DNA from: Dyella mobilis
GTDB taxonomy: Bacteria > Pseudomonadota > Gammaproteobacteria > Xanthomonadales > Rhodanobacteraceae
Length of the DNA stretch: 64,000 nt
Assembly: GCF_016904945.1 (NCBI RefSeq)
Contig: NZ_JADIKF010000039.1
Span: 806,001-870,000 of the forward strand
Reading direction: 5' to 3'
Shown here: one piece after another, positions 42,621 through 52,223 of the stretch
Position numbering within the stretch: the stretch's first letter is position 1
Layout of the letters: each line of letters begins with the position of its first letter
The notes under the pieces: generated by a model
Told to the model about the DNA's origin: nothing
The model's database searches: none
The model's input: the letters and a program-made list of their open reading frames with translations, nothing else
Translations under genes and position numbers: made by a program

Positions 42621-44407
42621 GCGAAGGCAAAAAGAAGGTTTCGCTGTGGGATGAGGAAAGCCGCCGCACCTACAAACGGCTGCTGGCCTATACCGCGCGC
42701 TATTGGCCGGTGGTGTTGGTTACCATCGTCGGCTTTGCGGTGGATGGCGGCTGCCTGGCCTTCTTCACCAACAAGCTGAAGCCGATCATCGACGATCTGT
42801 TTGCGAAGAAAGATCCCTATCTGATCTTCTGGATGCCGATCTGGATCATCGCCATCTTCACAGTGCGCGGCATCGCCACTTTCGTCAGCAACTACGGCAT
42901 CGGATACGTCGGACGCAACGTGGTGCAGGCGATGCAACGAGACGTGTTCTCGGCCTATCTGCGGCTGCCGGCGACCTTCTTCGGCAGCGAGCACTCGGGG
43001 CATCAGATCTCGCGCATTACCTACACCAGCGAGCAGATTGCCGGTGCATCCACCGACGCGCTCAAGGTGGCCGTAACCGAAAGCGTCACCGTGGTCGGCA
43101 TGTTCTACGTGATGCTGAGCAATAGCGCCTATCTCACCATCGCACTATTGTTGCTGATTCCGGCGATCGTGCTGATTGCCACCCTGGTCAGCAAGCGCTA
43201 TCGCGTCATCAGCCGGCGTATCCAGAGCATGATGGGGTCGGTCACGGGAACGGTGGCCGAGGCCGTCGAGGCGCACCGCGAAGTGCGCATCTATGGTGGG
43301 CAGGAAGAGGCGGCAGAACGCTTCAAGCAGGTTTCCGATCACGCGCGTTATCTCAACCTGAAGATCATCGCGACTGCCGCGACTTCCAGCGCGTCCATCC
43401 AGACGGTAGCCGCTCTTGCGCTGGCGGGCTTGGTATTCCTGGGCTCGCGGCCGGGGGTGATCGATAGTATTTCCGCTGGCGTGTTCGTGACGGTGTTGAC
43501 TGCGATGGGGGGCATGATGCCGTCGCTCAAGCGCCTGACCAATGTGCAGGCCACCATGCAGACCGGTATTTCCGCTGCGGAAAATCTGTTCGCGGTGATG
43601 GATCTGCCGCCCGAGGTGGATCACGGGACCAAGGTGCTGGAACGCACCAGGGGCGATCTGCGTTTCGAGGACGTGCGTCTGGTGTATCCGCGCAATGACT
43701 TCGAAGCGCTGGCCGGCGTCAATCTGCATTGCGCTCCCGGTACGGTCACCGCACTGGTCGGCCGTTCCGGCAGCGGCAAGAGCAGCCTGGTGAGCCTGCT
43801 GCCGCGCTTCAATGCGCCCACCGGCGGGCGCATTCTGCTGGACGGCGAGAACTACGAGTCCTACACGCTGCCGTCGCTGCGCAAGCAGATCGCGTGGGTG
43901 GGGCAGAGCGTGGTGCTGCTCGATGGCACGGTGGCCGAAAATATTGCCTACGGCGAGCTGGCCGGCGCTAGCGAGCAAGCCATCATTGCGGCGGCTGAGG
44001 CTGCCAATGCGATGGAGTTTATCCAGCGCCTGCCAAAAGGCATTCACAGCAATATCGGCGAAGGCGGCAATATGCTGTCCGGCGGGCAACGCCAGCGCAT
44101 CGCCATCGCGCGCGCCATCCTCAAGAACGCGCCGATCCTGGTCTTGGACGAGGCGACCAGTGCGCTGGATACCGAATCGGAGCGCTTGATCCAACAAGCG
44201 CTGCAGCGTTTGATGCGCGATCGAACCACGCTGGTCATTGCGCATCGCCTGTCCACCATCGAGCACGCCGACCAGATCGCCGTGATGGAGCACGGGCGCA
44301 TCATCGAGCGTGGCACGCACGTCGAACTGATCGCCATGGGCGGCCATTACGCGGCGCTGCATCGCATGCAGTTCAACGAACCTTCCGTTGCCGTGGTTGC
44401 CGATTGA
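42617..44407 (+). CDS. msbA: Lipid A export ATP-binding/permease MsbA
   Basis: This 596-residue half-transporter has six N-terminal helices (about 30-320) and an ABC domain with Walker A GRSGSGKSS, signature MLSGGQRQR and Walker B ILVLDEATSALD. It flips lipid A-core across the inner membrane. Downstream lpxK and upstream exbBD form the usual conserved block. Confidence 0.95.
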   Translation: MSEGKKKVSLWDEESRRTYKRLLAYTARYWPVVLVTIVGFAVDGGCLAFFTNKLKPIIDDLFAKKDPYLIFWMPIWIIAIFTVRGIATFVSNYGIGYVGRNVVQAMQRDVFSAYLRLPATFFGSEHSGHQISRITYTSEQIAGASTDALKVAVTESVTVVGMFYVMLSNSAYLTIALLLLIPAIVLIATLVSKRYRVISRRIQSMMGSVTGTVAEAVEAHREVRIYGGQEEAAERFKQVSDHARYLNLKIIATAATSSASIQTVAALALAGLVFLGSRPGVIDSISAGVFVTVLTAMGGMMPSLKRLTNVQATMQTGISAAENLFAVMDLPPEVDHGTKVLERTRGDLRFEDVRLVYPRNDFEALAGVNLHCAPGTVTALVGRSGSGKSSLVSLLPRFNAPTGGRILLDGENYESYTLPSLRKQIAWVGQSVVLLDGTVAENIAYGELAGASEQAIIAAAEAANAMEFIQRLPKGIHSNIGEGGNMLSGGQRQRIAIARAILKNAPILVLDEATSALDTESERLIQQALQRLMRDRTTLVIAHRLSTIEHADQIAVMEHGRIIERGTHVELIAMGGHYAALHRMQFNEPSVAVVAD

Positions 44408-44411
44408 TTCG

Positions 44412-45389
44412 ATGAGCCTGGACGAGACGCTCCAGAACGGCTGGTATGGCAAGGGGCGTCTACCCTGGTGGTGCCATCCGTTGGCCGGGCTTTACGGATG
44501 CGTGGTCGCCTTGCGGCGGACCTTGTACAGGTCGGGATGGTTGCAGACCGTGCGTCTACGTCGGCCGGTGATCGTGGTGGGCAACCTGACGGCCGGCGGC
44601 ACGGGCAAGACGCCACTGACTTTGGCTTTGATCGACGCGTTGCGCGAGCGTGGCTATCGGCCTGGCGTCGTGAGCCGTGGCTATGGCGGCACGCTACGCG
44701 GCCCCGCATTGCTCGACGAACTGCCCAATCCCGCCGAAGTAGGGGACGAGCCGGCATTGATCCGAGCCGTTGGCGTGCCCGTGGCGATTGGCCGGGATCG
44801 GCCGGTTGCCGCCAAGCTGCTGGTGGATGCCGGCTGCAACGTGCTGATTGCCGACGACGGGTTGCAGCACTATCGGTTGGCGCGCGACATCGAGATTTGC
44901 GTGATCGATGGGGAGCGCCGCTTCGGTAACGGAAAATTGCTGCCGTTGGGGCCGCTGCGCGAGCCATTGAGTCGTTTGGGTCGCGTGGATTTTCGTGTTT
45001 GCAACGGCGGCGATGCGCAAGCCGGCGAAGTGCCGATGCGTTTGCGTGGCGACGTGGTGCGTGCTTTGCTCGATGGGCGCGAGCAGCCGCTAAGCGACTT
45101 TTCCAAAACGCGTGTCCACGCGGTTGCCGCCATCGGCCATCCGCAGCGGTTCTTTGCCAGCCTCGCGGCGCGAGGGGTGGAGGTCATCCCGCACGCGTTT
45201 CCCGATCATCATGCTTTTGTGCCTGCCGATATCGCTTTCGGTGACGGCCTGCCGGTACTGATGACAGACAAGGATGCGGTGAAATGCCGGGCTTTTGCCC
45301 AGGCGGACTGGTGGAGCGTTCCGGTCAAGGCTGAGCTCCCGGACGAATTTTTCGACGCGATCTGCCGGCGGTTGAGCGCCAAGGCATAA
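44412..45389 (+). CDS. lpxK: Tetraacyldisaccharide 4'-kinase LpxK
   Basis: Start ATG 44412 (MSLDETLQNGWYGKGRLPWW) gives 325 residues. The P-loop GNLTAGGTGKTPLTLAL and the DDGLQHYRLARDIEICVID block are typical. It phosphorylates the lipid A precursor on the membrane. It lies 4 bases after msbA. Confidence 0.95.
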   Translation: MSLDETLQNGWYGKGRLPWWCHPLAGLYGCVVALRRTLYRSGWLQTVRLRRPVIVVGNLTAGGTGKTPLTLALIDALRERGYRPGVVSRGYGGTLRGPALLDELPNPAEVGDEPALIRAVGVPVAIGRDRPVAAKLLVDAGCNVLIADDGLQHYRLARDIEICVIDGERRFGNGKLLPLGPLREPLSRLGRVDFRVCNGGDAQAGEVPMRLRGDVVRALLDGREQPLSDFSKTRVHAVAAIGHPQRFFASLAARGVEVIPHAFPDHHAFVPADIAFGDGLPVLMTDKDAVKCRAFAQADWWSVPVKAELPDEFFDAICRRLSAKA

Positions 45390-45460
45390 ACCCCGCGCCG
45401 AGGCGGTATCATGGGCGCCGTTTCCGGCCGCAGGCCGGCCTTCTTCCGTTCGAGGTTTTC

Positions 45461-45862
45461 ATGAGCCTGATCCAGGTACCGGTGTCCTTCGGCGAACTGA
45501 TCGACAAAATCACCATCTTGGAGATCAAGTCGCGCCACATCGTCGATCCGGCCAAGCTGGCCAATGTGCACAACGAGCTCAACCTGCTCAATGCCACCTG
45601 GGCCAACCACCACGCCTCGCAGACCGACATCGGCAAAGAACGCGAGCGCCTGCTCGCCGTCAACGAAACCCTGTGGGATATCGAGGACCGCATCCGCCTG
45701 AAGGAAAAGGCCCAGGCGTTCGATGCCGAATTCATCGAGCTGGCGCGCTCGGTGTATTTCCAGAACGACGAGCGCGCAGCGGTGAAGCGCGAAATCAATC
45801 TGAAACTGGGTTCGCAACTGGTCGAAGAGAAGTCCTACCAGGACTACCGCCAAAAGAGCTAA
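45461..45862 (+). CDS. DUF6165 protein
   Basis: This 133-residue soluble, helical, highly charged protein opens IQVPVSFGELIDKITILEIK, a pattern seen in the DUF6165 family, often within lipopolysaccharide gene clusters. It probably forms helical bundles. No catalytic motif. Its stop overlaps the stop of the convergent glycosyltransferase gene by four bases, so transcripts from both strands meet here. Confidence 0.75.
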   Translation: MSLIQVPVSFGELIDKITILEIKSRHIVDPAKLANVHNELNLLNATWANHHASQTDIGKERERLLAVNETLWDIEDRIRLKEKAQAFDAEFIELARSVYFQNDERAAVKREINLKLGSQLVEEKSYQDYRQKS

Positions 45863-46902
45863 CCGATGCCCATGGCGCCGGCTGCGGCTTCGAAGCGTTC
45901 GACGACGTCGTCCACTTCGATCAGCTCCATCACGCCTGGGTGTTCGATCTTGCTGCCCCAGGGAATCTCGCTGGCCGGCTTGCCAAGATATTTGCGCGCA
46001 GCGTCGTCGTATTTGTCGACACACCAGCGCCGATCGGAATAAGGCCCCGAGCGCGCCGGATTGCTCGCCGCATGCAGGCCCAGCACTTTCGTGCCCGCGG
46101 CATTGGCCACGTGCATGGGGCCGGAGTCCGGGGTGAGCAACAACTGCGCGCGGCTGCACATTGCCAGCATCTTCTTGAGCGTGTCTTTGCCGGTCAGGTC
46201 GAGCGGATCTTCGCGGCAAGCGGCAAGCACGGCATCGGCCATGGCTCGCTCGCCGGATGAGGGGCCGCCAATCAGCACCACGCGCCAGCCGCGGGCTGCG
46301 GCATGATCCATCACCGCTGCATAGCGTCCAGGCAGCCAGTTGCGCAGGGCGTGGCTGGATGTCGGGCTGACCAGCAAGGTCGGCCGATCGTCCGGCCATT
46401 GCTCGGCCGCCCAGGCGCGATCTTCCTCGGAGACCGGAATGTCCCAGCGCACTTCGGTCTGTTTGAGTCCCAATGGCTCGCAAAAACTGCCGATGGCCTG
46501 CAGCACGTGCTCGCCGGTGCGGGCGGGGATGCGCTCGTTGATCACCAGGCCGTGCAAGTCTTTGGCGCGCGCGCGGTCGTAGCCGATTCGGCGCTTCGCT
46601 TTGATGCCCAGGCTCAGCAGATTCGAGCGTAGCGCCACCTGCATGTGGAGGAGGGCATCGAATTGCCGGCCTTGCAGGGCGGCCGCAACGTCGCGCATGC
46701 CGGCCCATCCTGCGCTCTTGTCGAAGGTGACGAATTCCACCCCGGGCAGGTCGCTTACCAGCTTGCGTTCCAGCTTGCCGACGATCCACGTCAGCGAGGT
46801 CTGTGGCCATGCGCGTTGCAAGGTACGCACGAGCGGCACGACGTGGGTGACGTCGCCGATCGCGGAGGTGCGCAACAGGCAGATGGACGAGGGAGCGGAC
46901 AT
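45859..46902 (-). CDS. Glycosyltransferase family 9 (heptosyltransferase-like)
   Basis: This 347-residue GT-B protein is of the ADP-heptose:LPS heptosyltransferase type. N-terminal SICLLRTSAIGDVTHVVPLV and C-terminal sugar-nucleotide site LTPDSGPMHVANAAGTKVLG are typical. It should add a heptose to the LPS inner core in the cytoplasm. It is the only minus-strand gene in the envelope block, divergent from kdkA. Which core heptose it adds is not readable. Confidence 0.88.
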   Translation of the reverse strand: MSAPSSICLLRTSAIGDVTHVVPLVRTLQRAWPQTSLTWIVGKLERKLVSDLPGVEFVTFDKSAGWAGMRDVAAALQGRQFDALLHMQVALRSNLLSLGIKAKRRIGYDRARAKDLHGLVINERIPARTGEHVLQAIGSFCEPLGLKQTEVRWDIPVSEEDRAWAAEQWPDDRPTLLVSPTSSHALRNWLPGRYAAVMDHAAARGWRVVLIGGPSSGERAMADAVLAACREDPLDLTGKDTLKKMLAMCSRAQLLLTPDSGPMHVANAAGTKVLGLHAASNPARSGPYSDRRWCVDKYDDAARKYLGKPASEIPWGSKIEHPGVMELIEVDDVVERFEAAAGAMGIG

Positions 46903-46948
46903 GTAGAATCGCCTGACATTGAGCCAATACGGAGCCGCGGCAGCACCG

Positions 46949-47674
46949 ATGCACGAGCAACTGCGCCAAGACGCCGAAGGTGCGATTTTGTTCGACGCCA
47001 GCGTGTCGCCACAAGTCGGCCGCGATTGGTTCGATCCCGGCTACTGGCAGGCGCGCGGGGCATTGAGCCGCCAGGCCGGCGGCCGCGGCGGCGTGGCCAT
47101 GATCGCCACCCCGGCCGGCGAGTGTGTGCTGCGCCATTACCGGCGCGGCGGCATGGTGGCGGCATGGATGGGGGATCGCTATCTGTGGACGGGGGCGGAC
47201 CGCACCCGCAGCTTCGCCGAGTTTCGCCTGCTGCTGGACATGCAGCGACAGGGGCTGCCGGTACCCAAAGCCGTTGCGGCAGGGTATCGGAAGGTCGGTT
47301 TGCACTATCGCGCGGATCTGATCACCTTGCGCATTCCCGATACCCGGACCTTGGCCGAATGCCTGGCCGAAAATCGATTGGATACCGAACTGGCCCAGGA
47401 AGCGGGGGCACTGGTGGCGCGCTTTCACCGCGCGGGCGTCTGGCATGCCGATCTCAATGCGCACAACGTGCTGGTTGCGCCAACGGCGCTTTACCTGATC
47501 GACTTTGACCGCGGATGCAAGCGCGCGCCGGCTGAATCCTGGCGCATGGCCAATCTGCAGCGCTTGCGCCGTTCGTTGTTGAAACTGGGCGCGGGGCAAG
47601 CTGGCGAAGAAGCTTTCGACCGCGAAATCTGGACACCTTTGCTAAACGGTTACGAGCGTACCTTCAGCGCATGA
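46949..47674 (+). CDS. kdkA: 3-deoxy-D-manno-octulosonic acid (Kdo) kinase
   Basis: The ATG at 46949 (241 residues) is preferred to an upstream TTG at 46919; neither has a good ribosome site. Kinase-fold motifs: VLRHYRRGGMVAAWMGDRYLW (KdkA-specific), catalytic HADLNAHNVLV with Asp and Asn, and IDFDRG. It phosphorylates Kdo of the lipid A-Kdo acceptor, the usual single-Kdo core of Pasteurellaceae and Xanthomonadales. Divergent from the heptosyltransferase. Confidence 0.88.
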   Translation: MHEQLRQDAEGAILFDASVSPQVGRDWFDPGYWQARGALSRQAGGRGGVAMIATPAGECVLRHYRRGGMVAAWMGDRYLWTGADRTRSFAEFRLLLDMQRQGLPVPKAVAAGYRKVGLHYRADLITLRIPDTRTLAECLAENRLDTELAQEAGALVARFHRAGVWHADLNAHNVLVAPTALYLIDFDRGCKRAPAESWRMANLQRLRRSLLKLGAGQAGEEAFDREIWTPLLNGYERTFSA

Positions 47675-48432
47675 ATGACTGGCATTTGCACTTTCTGGGC
47701 ACGGGCGCGGCGCATGCGGTCGAGTTGGGTTCGTCATCCGCGGTACTGGAGCGCGACGGCAGGCCCATGCTGCTGATCGATTGCGGCCCCGACACGCTGG
47801 ATCGTTACCTGGCCGCCTACGGCGAACCGCCGCGCGACATCTTCGTCACCCATACGCACCTGGATCACGTTGGCGGGCTGGAGCGGCTGTTCACGCGCTT
47901 GTGGTTCGACGAAGCACTGCGTGGCCGCACGCGCGTTTTTACGCACGCTGCGCTGGTGCCGTGGTTGCAGACGCGCGTGGCCGACTACCCGGGCGCGCTG
48001 GCCGAAGGCGGCGTGAACTACTGGGAAGCATTCCGCTTGGTACCCTGTTCGCGCGGGTTCTGGCTGGACGGCTGGTGGTTCGATGTCTTTGCGACTAGGC
48101 ATCACCGTCCCGGTACGTCATTCGGATTGTCCCTGCGCGGATGCTTTGCATTTACCGGCGATACCCGGCCCATTCCCGAGGTGCTGGCGCAGCATGCCGA
48201 ACAGCCGACCTTGATTGCCCACGATTGCGGCCTGGTCGGCAATCCGTCGCATACCGGGATCGACGATATCGAGCGCGAATACGACGCGGCCTGGCGCCCT
48301 CGTCTCGTGCTGTACCACTACGGCAGCGTTGCCGACGGCGCGACGTTGGCCGCACGCGGTTATCGGGTGGCTGGTGCGGGGGAGCGCATCCCGCTGCCTG
48401 CGCCGGGCGCACCTGGAGCGGACGCTGGTTGA
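47671..48432 (+). CDS. MBL-fold metallo-hydrolase
   Basis: This 253-residue protein has the metal-binding THTHLDHVGG (HxHxDH), and later HRPGTSFGLSLRG, FTGDTRPIPE and LYHYGSVADG, as in the ribonuclease Z/PhnP-like hydrolases. The exact substrate is unclear. Its ATG overlaps the kdkA stop by four bases (ATGA), so it is likely part of the same transcript. Confidence 0.8.
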   Translation: MNDWHLHFLGTGAAHAVELGSSSAVLERDGRPMLLIDCGPDTLDRYLAAYGEPPRDIFVTHTHLDHVGGLERLFTRLWFDEALRGRTRVFTHAALVPWLQTRVADYPGALAEGGVNYWEAFRLVPCSRGFWLDGWWFDVFATRHHRPGTSFGLSLRGCFAFTGDTRPIPEVLAQHAEQPTLIAHDCGLVGNPSHTGIDDIEREYDAAWRPRLVLYHYGSVADGATLAARGYRVAGAGERIPLPAPGAPGADAG

Positions 48433-48517
48433 ATCGCTCTCTTGTCTGAGATCCAACCAGACGCTATGCTTCCGCTTCTTTGCCAGCCCCGCGCCGGCAA
48501 ACAGAGTTACCCAGTGC

Positions 48518-48610
48518 GGAGAGATGTCCGAGTGGTTGAAGGAGCACGCCTGGAAAGTGTGTATACGGCTTATCCCCGTATCGAGGGTTCGAATCCCTCT
48601 CTCTCCGCCA
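48518..48610 (+). tRNA. tRNA-Ser (anticodon GGA)
   Basis: The 93-base tRNA includes an encoded CCA. Acceptor GGAGAGA pairs with TCTCTCC. The anticodon arm CACGC-CTGGAAA-GTGTG gives GGA, reading UCC/UCU. It has a long variable arm and T-arm GGTTCGAATCC. Its last 19 bases recur at 48780-48798. Confidence 0.96.
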
Positions 48611-48672
48611 GTTATTGAAAGACGCGACGGCATGGCCGCCGGCGCGAAGTTAGGAAATTCACGGATAAGAGA

Positions 48673-48756
48673 GAGGGTGAGAACCCTCGCGGTTCGACAA
48701 ATTCGTCTGGAACGAATTTGGACAGCCGAAGGCTGGTCCCTCGCGATAGCGAGGGA
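48673..48756 (+). repeat. Three hairpins between tRNA-Ser and its duplicated 3' end
   Basis: GAGGGT/ACCCTC around GAGA (48673-48688), CAAATTCGT/ACGAATTTG around CTGGA (48698-48720), and TCCCTCGC/GCGAGGGA around GATA (48737-48756). None is followed by a T-run. They fill most of the gap between the tRNA and the duplicate. Confidence 0.75.
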
Positions 48757-48779
48757 TGAGGCTTATGGACGGGCCGAAC

Positions 48780-48798
48780 AATCCCTCTCTCTCCGCCA
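48780..48798 (+). repeat. Exact copy of the last 19 bases of tRNA-Ser
   Basis: AATCCCTCTCTCTCCGCCA is identical to 48592-48610 (the T-arm 3' strand, acceptor 3' strand and CCA). Offset is 188 bases. It has no matching 5' half nearby. It may be an attachment-site footprint or a tandem tail repeat like that of E. coli tyrT. Confidence 0.85.
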
Positions 48799-48867
48799 AA
48801 TTGCAGTGATTCCGGCAACGGATTTCGATCCATCGCCAGAATCGGGCTTCGATGCCCACCCTATGGT

Positions 48868-48971
48868 GGCCCCGTCGGTCCCCCCGCGACGATAGTTCGC
48901 AAACCCCGCCAGGTCCGGAAGGAAGCAACGGTAGCGGATGATTCGGGTGCCGGGGTGTGGCTGGCGGGGCC
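48868..48971 (+). ncRNA. ffs: Signal recognition particle RNA, small bacterial type (4.5S)
   Basis: The closed-stem ends GGCCCCG and CGGGGCC pair. The SRP core AGGTCCGGAAGGAAGCAACG, with the GGAA tetraloop and the symmetric and asymmetric internal loops, is present, followed by CGGATGATTCGGGTGCCGGG. About 104 bases, the expected size. A GC-rich hairpin (48969-48990) follows. Ends are approximate. Confidence 0.93.
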
Positions 48972-49069
48972 GCCGCCTTTTTGCGGCGGCAAGCGGCACC
49001 ACGTGACTTGCCAAGAGCGACTTGGCACAATCGGGTTCTGGCCCAACTGCCTCTGAGCATCCCCAACGC

Positions 49070-50743
49070 ATGTCCTATCAGGTACTCGCGCGTAAGTGGC
49101 GCCCCCGCAAGTTCGCCGAACTGGTCGGCCAGGAGCACGTCGTACGCGCCTTGACCAACGCGCTGGACAGCGGGCGCATGCATCACGCCTATCTGTTCAC
49201 CGGTACGCGTGGCGTCGGCAAGACGACCATCGCGCGCATCTTCGCCAAGTCGCTCAACTGCGAGCGCGGCGAATCGGCCGATCCCTGCGGAGAATGCTCG
49301 GTCTGCATGGCGGTCGATGCCGGCCGCTTCGTGGACCTGCTGGAAATCGACGCGGCCAGCAACACGGGCGTGGACGATGTGCGCGAAGTGATCGAGAACG
49401 CGCAGTACGCACCCGCGCGCGGACGTTTCAAGGTGTACCTGGTGGACGAGGTGCACATGCTTTCCAAGCCGGCCTTCAACGCCTTGCTGAAGACGCTGGA
49501 AGAACCGCCTCCGCACGTGAAATTCCTGCTCGCGACCACCGATCCGCAAAAGCTGCCGGTGACCGTGTTGTCGCGTTGCCTGCGTTTCAATCTGAAGCGC
49601 TTGCTGCCCGATCAGATTGCCGGCCAGATGCGCCACATCCTGGGCGCCGAACACATCGAATACGACGATGGCGCCATTGCCGAACTGGCGCGCGGCGCTG
49701 ATGGTTCGATGCGCGACGGCCTGTCTTTGCTGGACCAGGCCATTGCCTATGGCGGCGGCGCGCTGAAGGCCGACGAAGTAAGAGCCATGTTGGGCAGTGT
49801 CGAGCGCGGGCAGGTACTTGGCCTGCTCGACACGCTGGCTGCCGGCGATGGACAGGCGTTGCTGGCGGAGTGCTCGCGCATTGCGTCGTTCTCGCCGGAC
49901 TTCGGCAGCGTGCTGGACGATCTCGCCGCCGCCCTGCATCGCATCCAGCTCATCCAGCTGGTGCCGGGTTATCGGTTGGACAGTGAGGGTGAAGCAAGCA
50001 CGTTCGCCACGCTGGCCGAGCGGATGACGGCCGAAGACGTGCAGCTTTACTACCAGATTGCCACCACCGGCCGTCGCGACCTGGCCCTTGCGCCTGACGC
50101 CCGCACCGGATTCGAAATGGCCATGCTGCGCATGCTGGCGTTTCGTCCGACGGATGAGGCAGGCCCGGTTGCCGGATCGGGCGGGCAGCGCCATGCGCCC
50201 GCGCCCCCGCAGCGTCCGACGGGTGCTTCATCCGCACCTGCGTCTGCACCCGTGCAACAAAATGTTCGCCCGGCGACGGCTGTCGCCCCTCATCCCGAAA
50301 CGTCGCGGGAGCCGGTTGCGCCCGCAGTGCCCGTGCAGCGCATCGCGGACACTGGAGGCCTTCCCGATTGGGAAACTCTGATCCAGCGTGCCGACCTGCG
50401 CGGCCCCTTGGGGCAGCTCGCTCAGAATTGCGCGCTGCGCAGCAGGGAGGGCAGCACCCTGGTGCTCGCACTGCAACCTACCTACGTGCATCTTGCGGTC
50501 GAGCCGATGGTCAGCCAGATCGCCGATCGCCTCAGCGAGGTGATGGGGGAGCCGATCAAATTGCGCTTCCTGAGCGACAGCCAAGGCGCCGCACATACGC
50601 CGGCTGCGCGTGCGGCAGTAGCTCGCAGCGAGGCGCAATCGGCCGCCGAAGCGTCGATCGACGGCGACCCGCTGGTGCAGGCGCTCAAACGCGAATTCGG
50701 CGCGCGGGTCGTGCCGCAATCCGTCAAACCATTCGAATCCTGA
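49070..50743 (+). CDS. dnaX: DNA polymerase III subunits gamma and tau
   Basis: ATG 49070 ([20 protein letters not shown]) gives 557 residues. The AAA+ clamp-loader features are visible: Walker A GTRGVGKT (45-52), zinc cysteines at 64, 73, 76 and 79, Walker B-like DEVHMLS, sensor SRC. A Pro/Ala-rich linker (about 380-430) and a C-terminal tau domain follow. It loads the beta clamp. No A6G-type slippery heptamer was seen for gamma production. First gene of dnaX-ybaB-recR. Confidence 0.95.
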   Translation: MSYQVLARKWRPRKFAELVGQEHVVRALTNALDSGRMHHAYLFTGTRGVGKTTIARIFAKSLNCERGESADPCGECSVCMAVDAGRFVDLLEIDAASNTGVDDVREVIENAQYAPARGRFKVYLVDEVHMLSKPAFNALLKTLEEPPPHVKFLLATTDPQKLPVTVLSRCLRFNLKRLLPDQIAGQMRHILGAEHIEYDDGAIAELARGADGSMRDGLSLLDQAIAYGGGALKADEVRAMLGSVERGQVLGLLDTLAAGDGQALLAECSRIASFSPDFGSVLDDLAAALHRIQLIQLVPGYRLDSEGEASTFATLAERMTAEDVQLYYQIATTGRRDLALAPDARTGFEMAMLRMLAFRPTDEAGPVAGSGGQRHAPAPPQRPTGASSAPASAPVQQNVRPATAVAPHPETSREPVAPAVPVQRIADTGGLPDWETLIQRADLRGPLGQLAQNCALRSREGSTLVLALQPTYVHLAVEPMVSQIADRLSEVMGEPIKLRFLSDSQGAAHTPAARAAVARSEAQSAAEASIDGDPLVQALKREFGARVVPQSVKPFES

Positions 50744-50762
50744 TATTTCGGAGTACACGTTT

Positions 50763-51086
50763 ATGAGAGGACAACTTGGCCAGCTGATGCAGCAGGCGCA
50801 GCGCATGCAGGAAGACATGAAGCGCGCCCAGGAAGAAATCGCCAAGCTCGAAGTGACCGGCAGTTCCGGTGGCGGCCTGGTCAGCGTCGTGATGAGCGGC
50901 TCGCACGAAGTGCGCCGCGTGCAGATCGACCGCAAGCTGTTTGCCGACGATCCGGAGATGGCCGAAGACCTGGTGGCTGCCGCGATCAACGACGCGGTGA
51001 ACAAAGTTGCCGAGGCGAGCAAGGACAAACTCGGCGGCGTCACTTCGGGCATGAATCTGCCGCCCGGCTTCAAGATGCCGTTCTGA
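50763..51086 (+). CDS. ybaB: Nucleoid-associated protein YbaB/EbfC
   Basis: This 107-residue protein has an N-terminal helix rich in Gln/Met/Glu ([20 protein letters not shown]), then the beta core [16 protein letters not shown] and a C-terminal helix. It binds DNA as a dimer. The dnaX-ybaB-recR order is conserved in bacteria. It lies 19 bases after dnaX. Confidence 0.95.
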   Translation: MRGQLGQLMQQAQRMQEDMKRAQEEIAKLEVTGSSGGGLVSVVMSGSHEVRRVQIDRKLFADDPEMAEDLVAAAINDAVNKVAEASKDKLGGVTSGMNLPPGFKMPF

Positions 51087-51228
51087 TGAAGAGCGGGGAA
51101 CAGGGAACAGGGAAAGGGAAACGTGAAGCGGCACGGCGATACCCGTACCTGAGCCAGGCATGCTGCTCGTTCGCAGCGAGCGAAGTGTGGCCGGTCCCCC
51201 TTGCGCGAACTGCACGTTCCCCGCTTTT

Positions 51229-51828
51229 ATGAGCTCATCTCCTCTTCTCAGCGAACTCATCGAAGCCCTGCGCTGCCTGCCCGGCGTGGGCGGGAAAAGT
51301 GCGCAACGCATGGCGTTTCATTTGCTGGAGCGCGAACGCGAGCGCGGTTTGAAATTGGCCGCGGTGTTGCAACAGGCGATGCAGCAGATCGGGCACTGCT
51401 CGCGCTGCCGTAATTTCAGCGAAACGCCGACGTGTGCGATTTGTGCAAATCCCGGCCGCGATCGCCACGTGTTGTGCGTGGTCGAATCGCCGACTGATCT
51501 GGCTGCCATCGAGCAGGCGACCGGCTATCGCGGTCAATACTTCGTTCTGATGGGGCGGCTTTCTCCGCTGGACGGGCTCGGGCCGGAAGAGCTGGGGTTG
51601 GACCTGTTGAGCGAGCGGCTGGCGGAGGACGACGTGCAAGAGCTGATTCTTGCCACCAATCCCACCGTTGAAGGCGAAGCGACGGCGCACTATTTGGCGC
51701 AATTGGCGCGTGCTGCGGGGATCCGTCCGACTCGGCTGGCGCACGGCGTGCCGCTCGGCGGCGAACTGGAATACGTCGATCGCGGCACGCTGGCGCATGC
51801 GTTCGGCAGTCGGCAATCGGTGGACTAA
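51229..51828 (+). CDS. recR: Recombination protein RecR
   Basis: ATG 51229 ([20 protein letters not shown]) gives 199 residues. The helix-hairpin-helix ([19 protein letters not shown]), the zinc finger [16 protein letters not shown] and the Toprim domain ([15 protein letters not shown]) are in order. It loads RecA at gaps with RecFO. The 142 bases before it are non-coding with a GGGAACAGGGAACAGGGAAA stretch. Confidence 0.96.
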   Translation: MSSSPLLSELIEALRCLPGVGGKSAQRMAFHLLERERERGLKLAAVLQQAMQQIGHCSRCRNFSETPTCAICANPGRDRHVLCVVESPTDLAAIEQATGYRGQYFVLMGRLSPLDGLGPEELGLDLLSERLAEDDVQELILATNPTVEGEATAHYLAQLARAAGIRPTRLAHGVPLGGELEYVDRGTLAHAFGSRQSVD

Positions 51829-51854
51829 CCGGCTCAACACAAAGGAATACGCTC

Positions 51855-52199
51855 ATGGGTGACACCATCTTCGGCAAGATCGTCCGGCGCGAAATCCCTG
51901 CCGACATCGTCTATGAGAACGACGACGTGCTGGCTTTTCGCGATCTCAATCCGCAGGCGCCGGTGCACGTGCTGTTCGTGCCCAAGCGCGCGATCGCGAC
52001 CTTGAACGACGCCACGGCCGCCGACGCGGAGCTGCTTGGCAAATTGCTGCTCGCCGCGGCGAGCTACGCCAAACAGATCGGCGTGGACAAGGAGGGATAC
52101 CGCACCGTCATCAACTGCAACGAGCAGGGTGGCCAGACGGTTTTCCATCTGCACGTACATTTGTTGGCCGGTCGCCGCATGACCTGGCCGCCGGGTTGA
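51855..52199 (+). CDS. HIT-family nucleotide-binding protein
   Basis: This 114-residue protein has the HIT motif HLHVHLL (HxHxH) near the end and the conserved IFGKIVRREIPADIVYENDD start, like HinT. It hydrolyses nucleoside phosphoramidates or related bonds. It lies 26 bases after recR and is followed by a strong terminator. Confidence 0.92.
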   Translation: MGDTIFGKIVRREIPADIVYENDDVLAFRDLNPQAPVHVLFVPKRAIATLNDATAADAELLGKLLLAAASYAKQIGVDKEGYRTVINCNEQGGQTVFHLHVHLLAGRRMTWPPG

Positions 52200-52223
52200 T
52201 CGGCAGCGTGGGATGAAGCACAA

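Noticed and set aside
45209..47599. A 796-codon open frame on the minus strand across lpxK, DUF6165 and kdkA.
   Set aside because: It covers several well-supported genes and changes composition where the true genes change, as a shadow does.
50100..50450. A programmed frameshift site in dnaX that would make the gamma subunit.
   Set aside because: No A6G-type heptamer or poly-A stretch was seen in the linker; only tau is supported.
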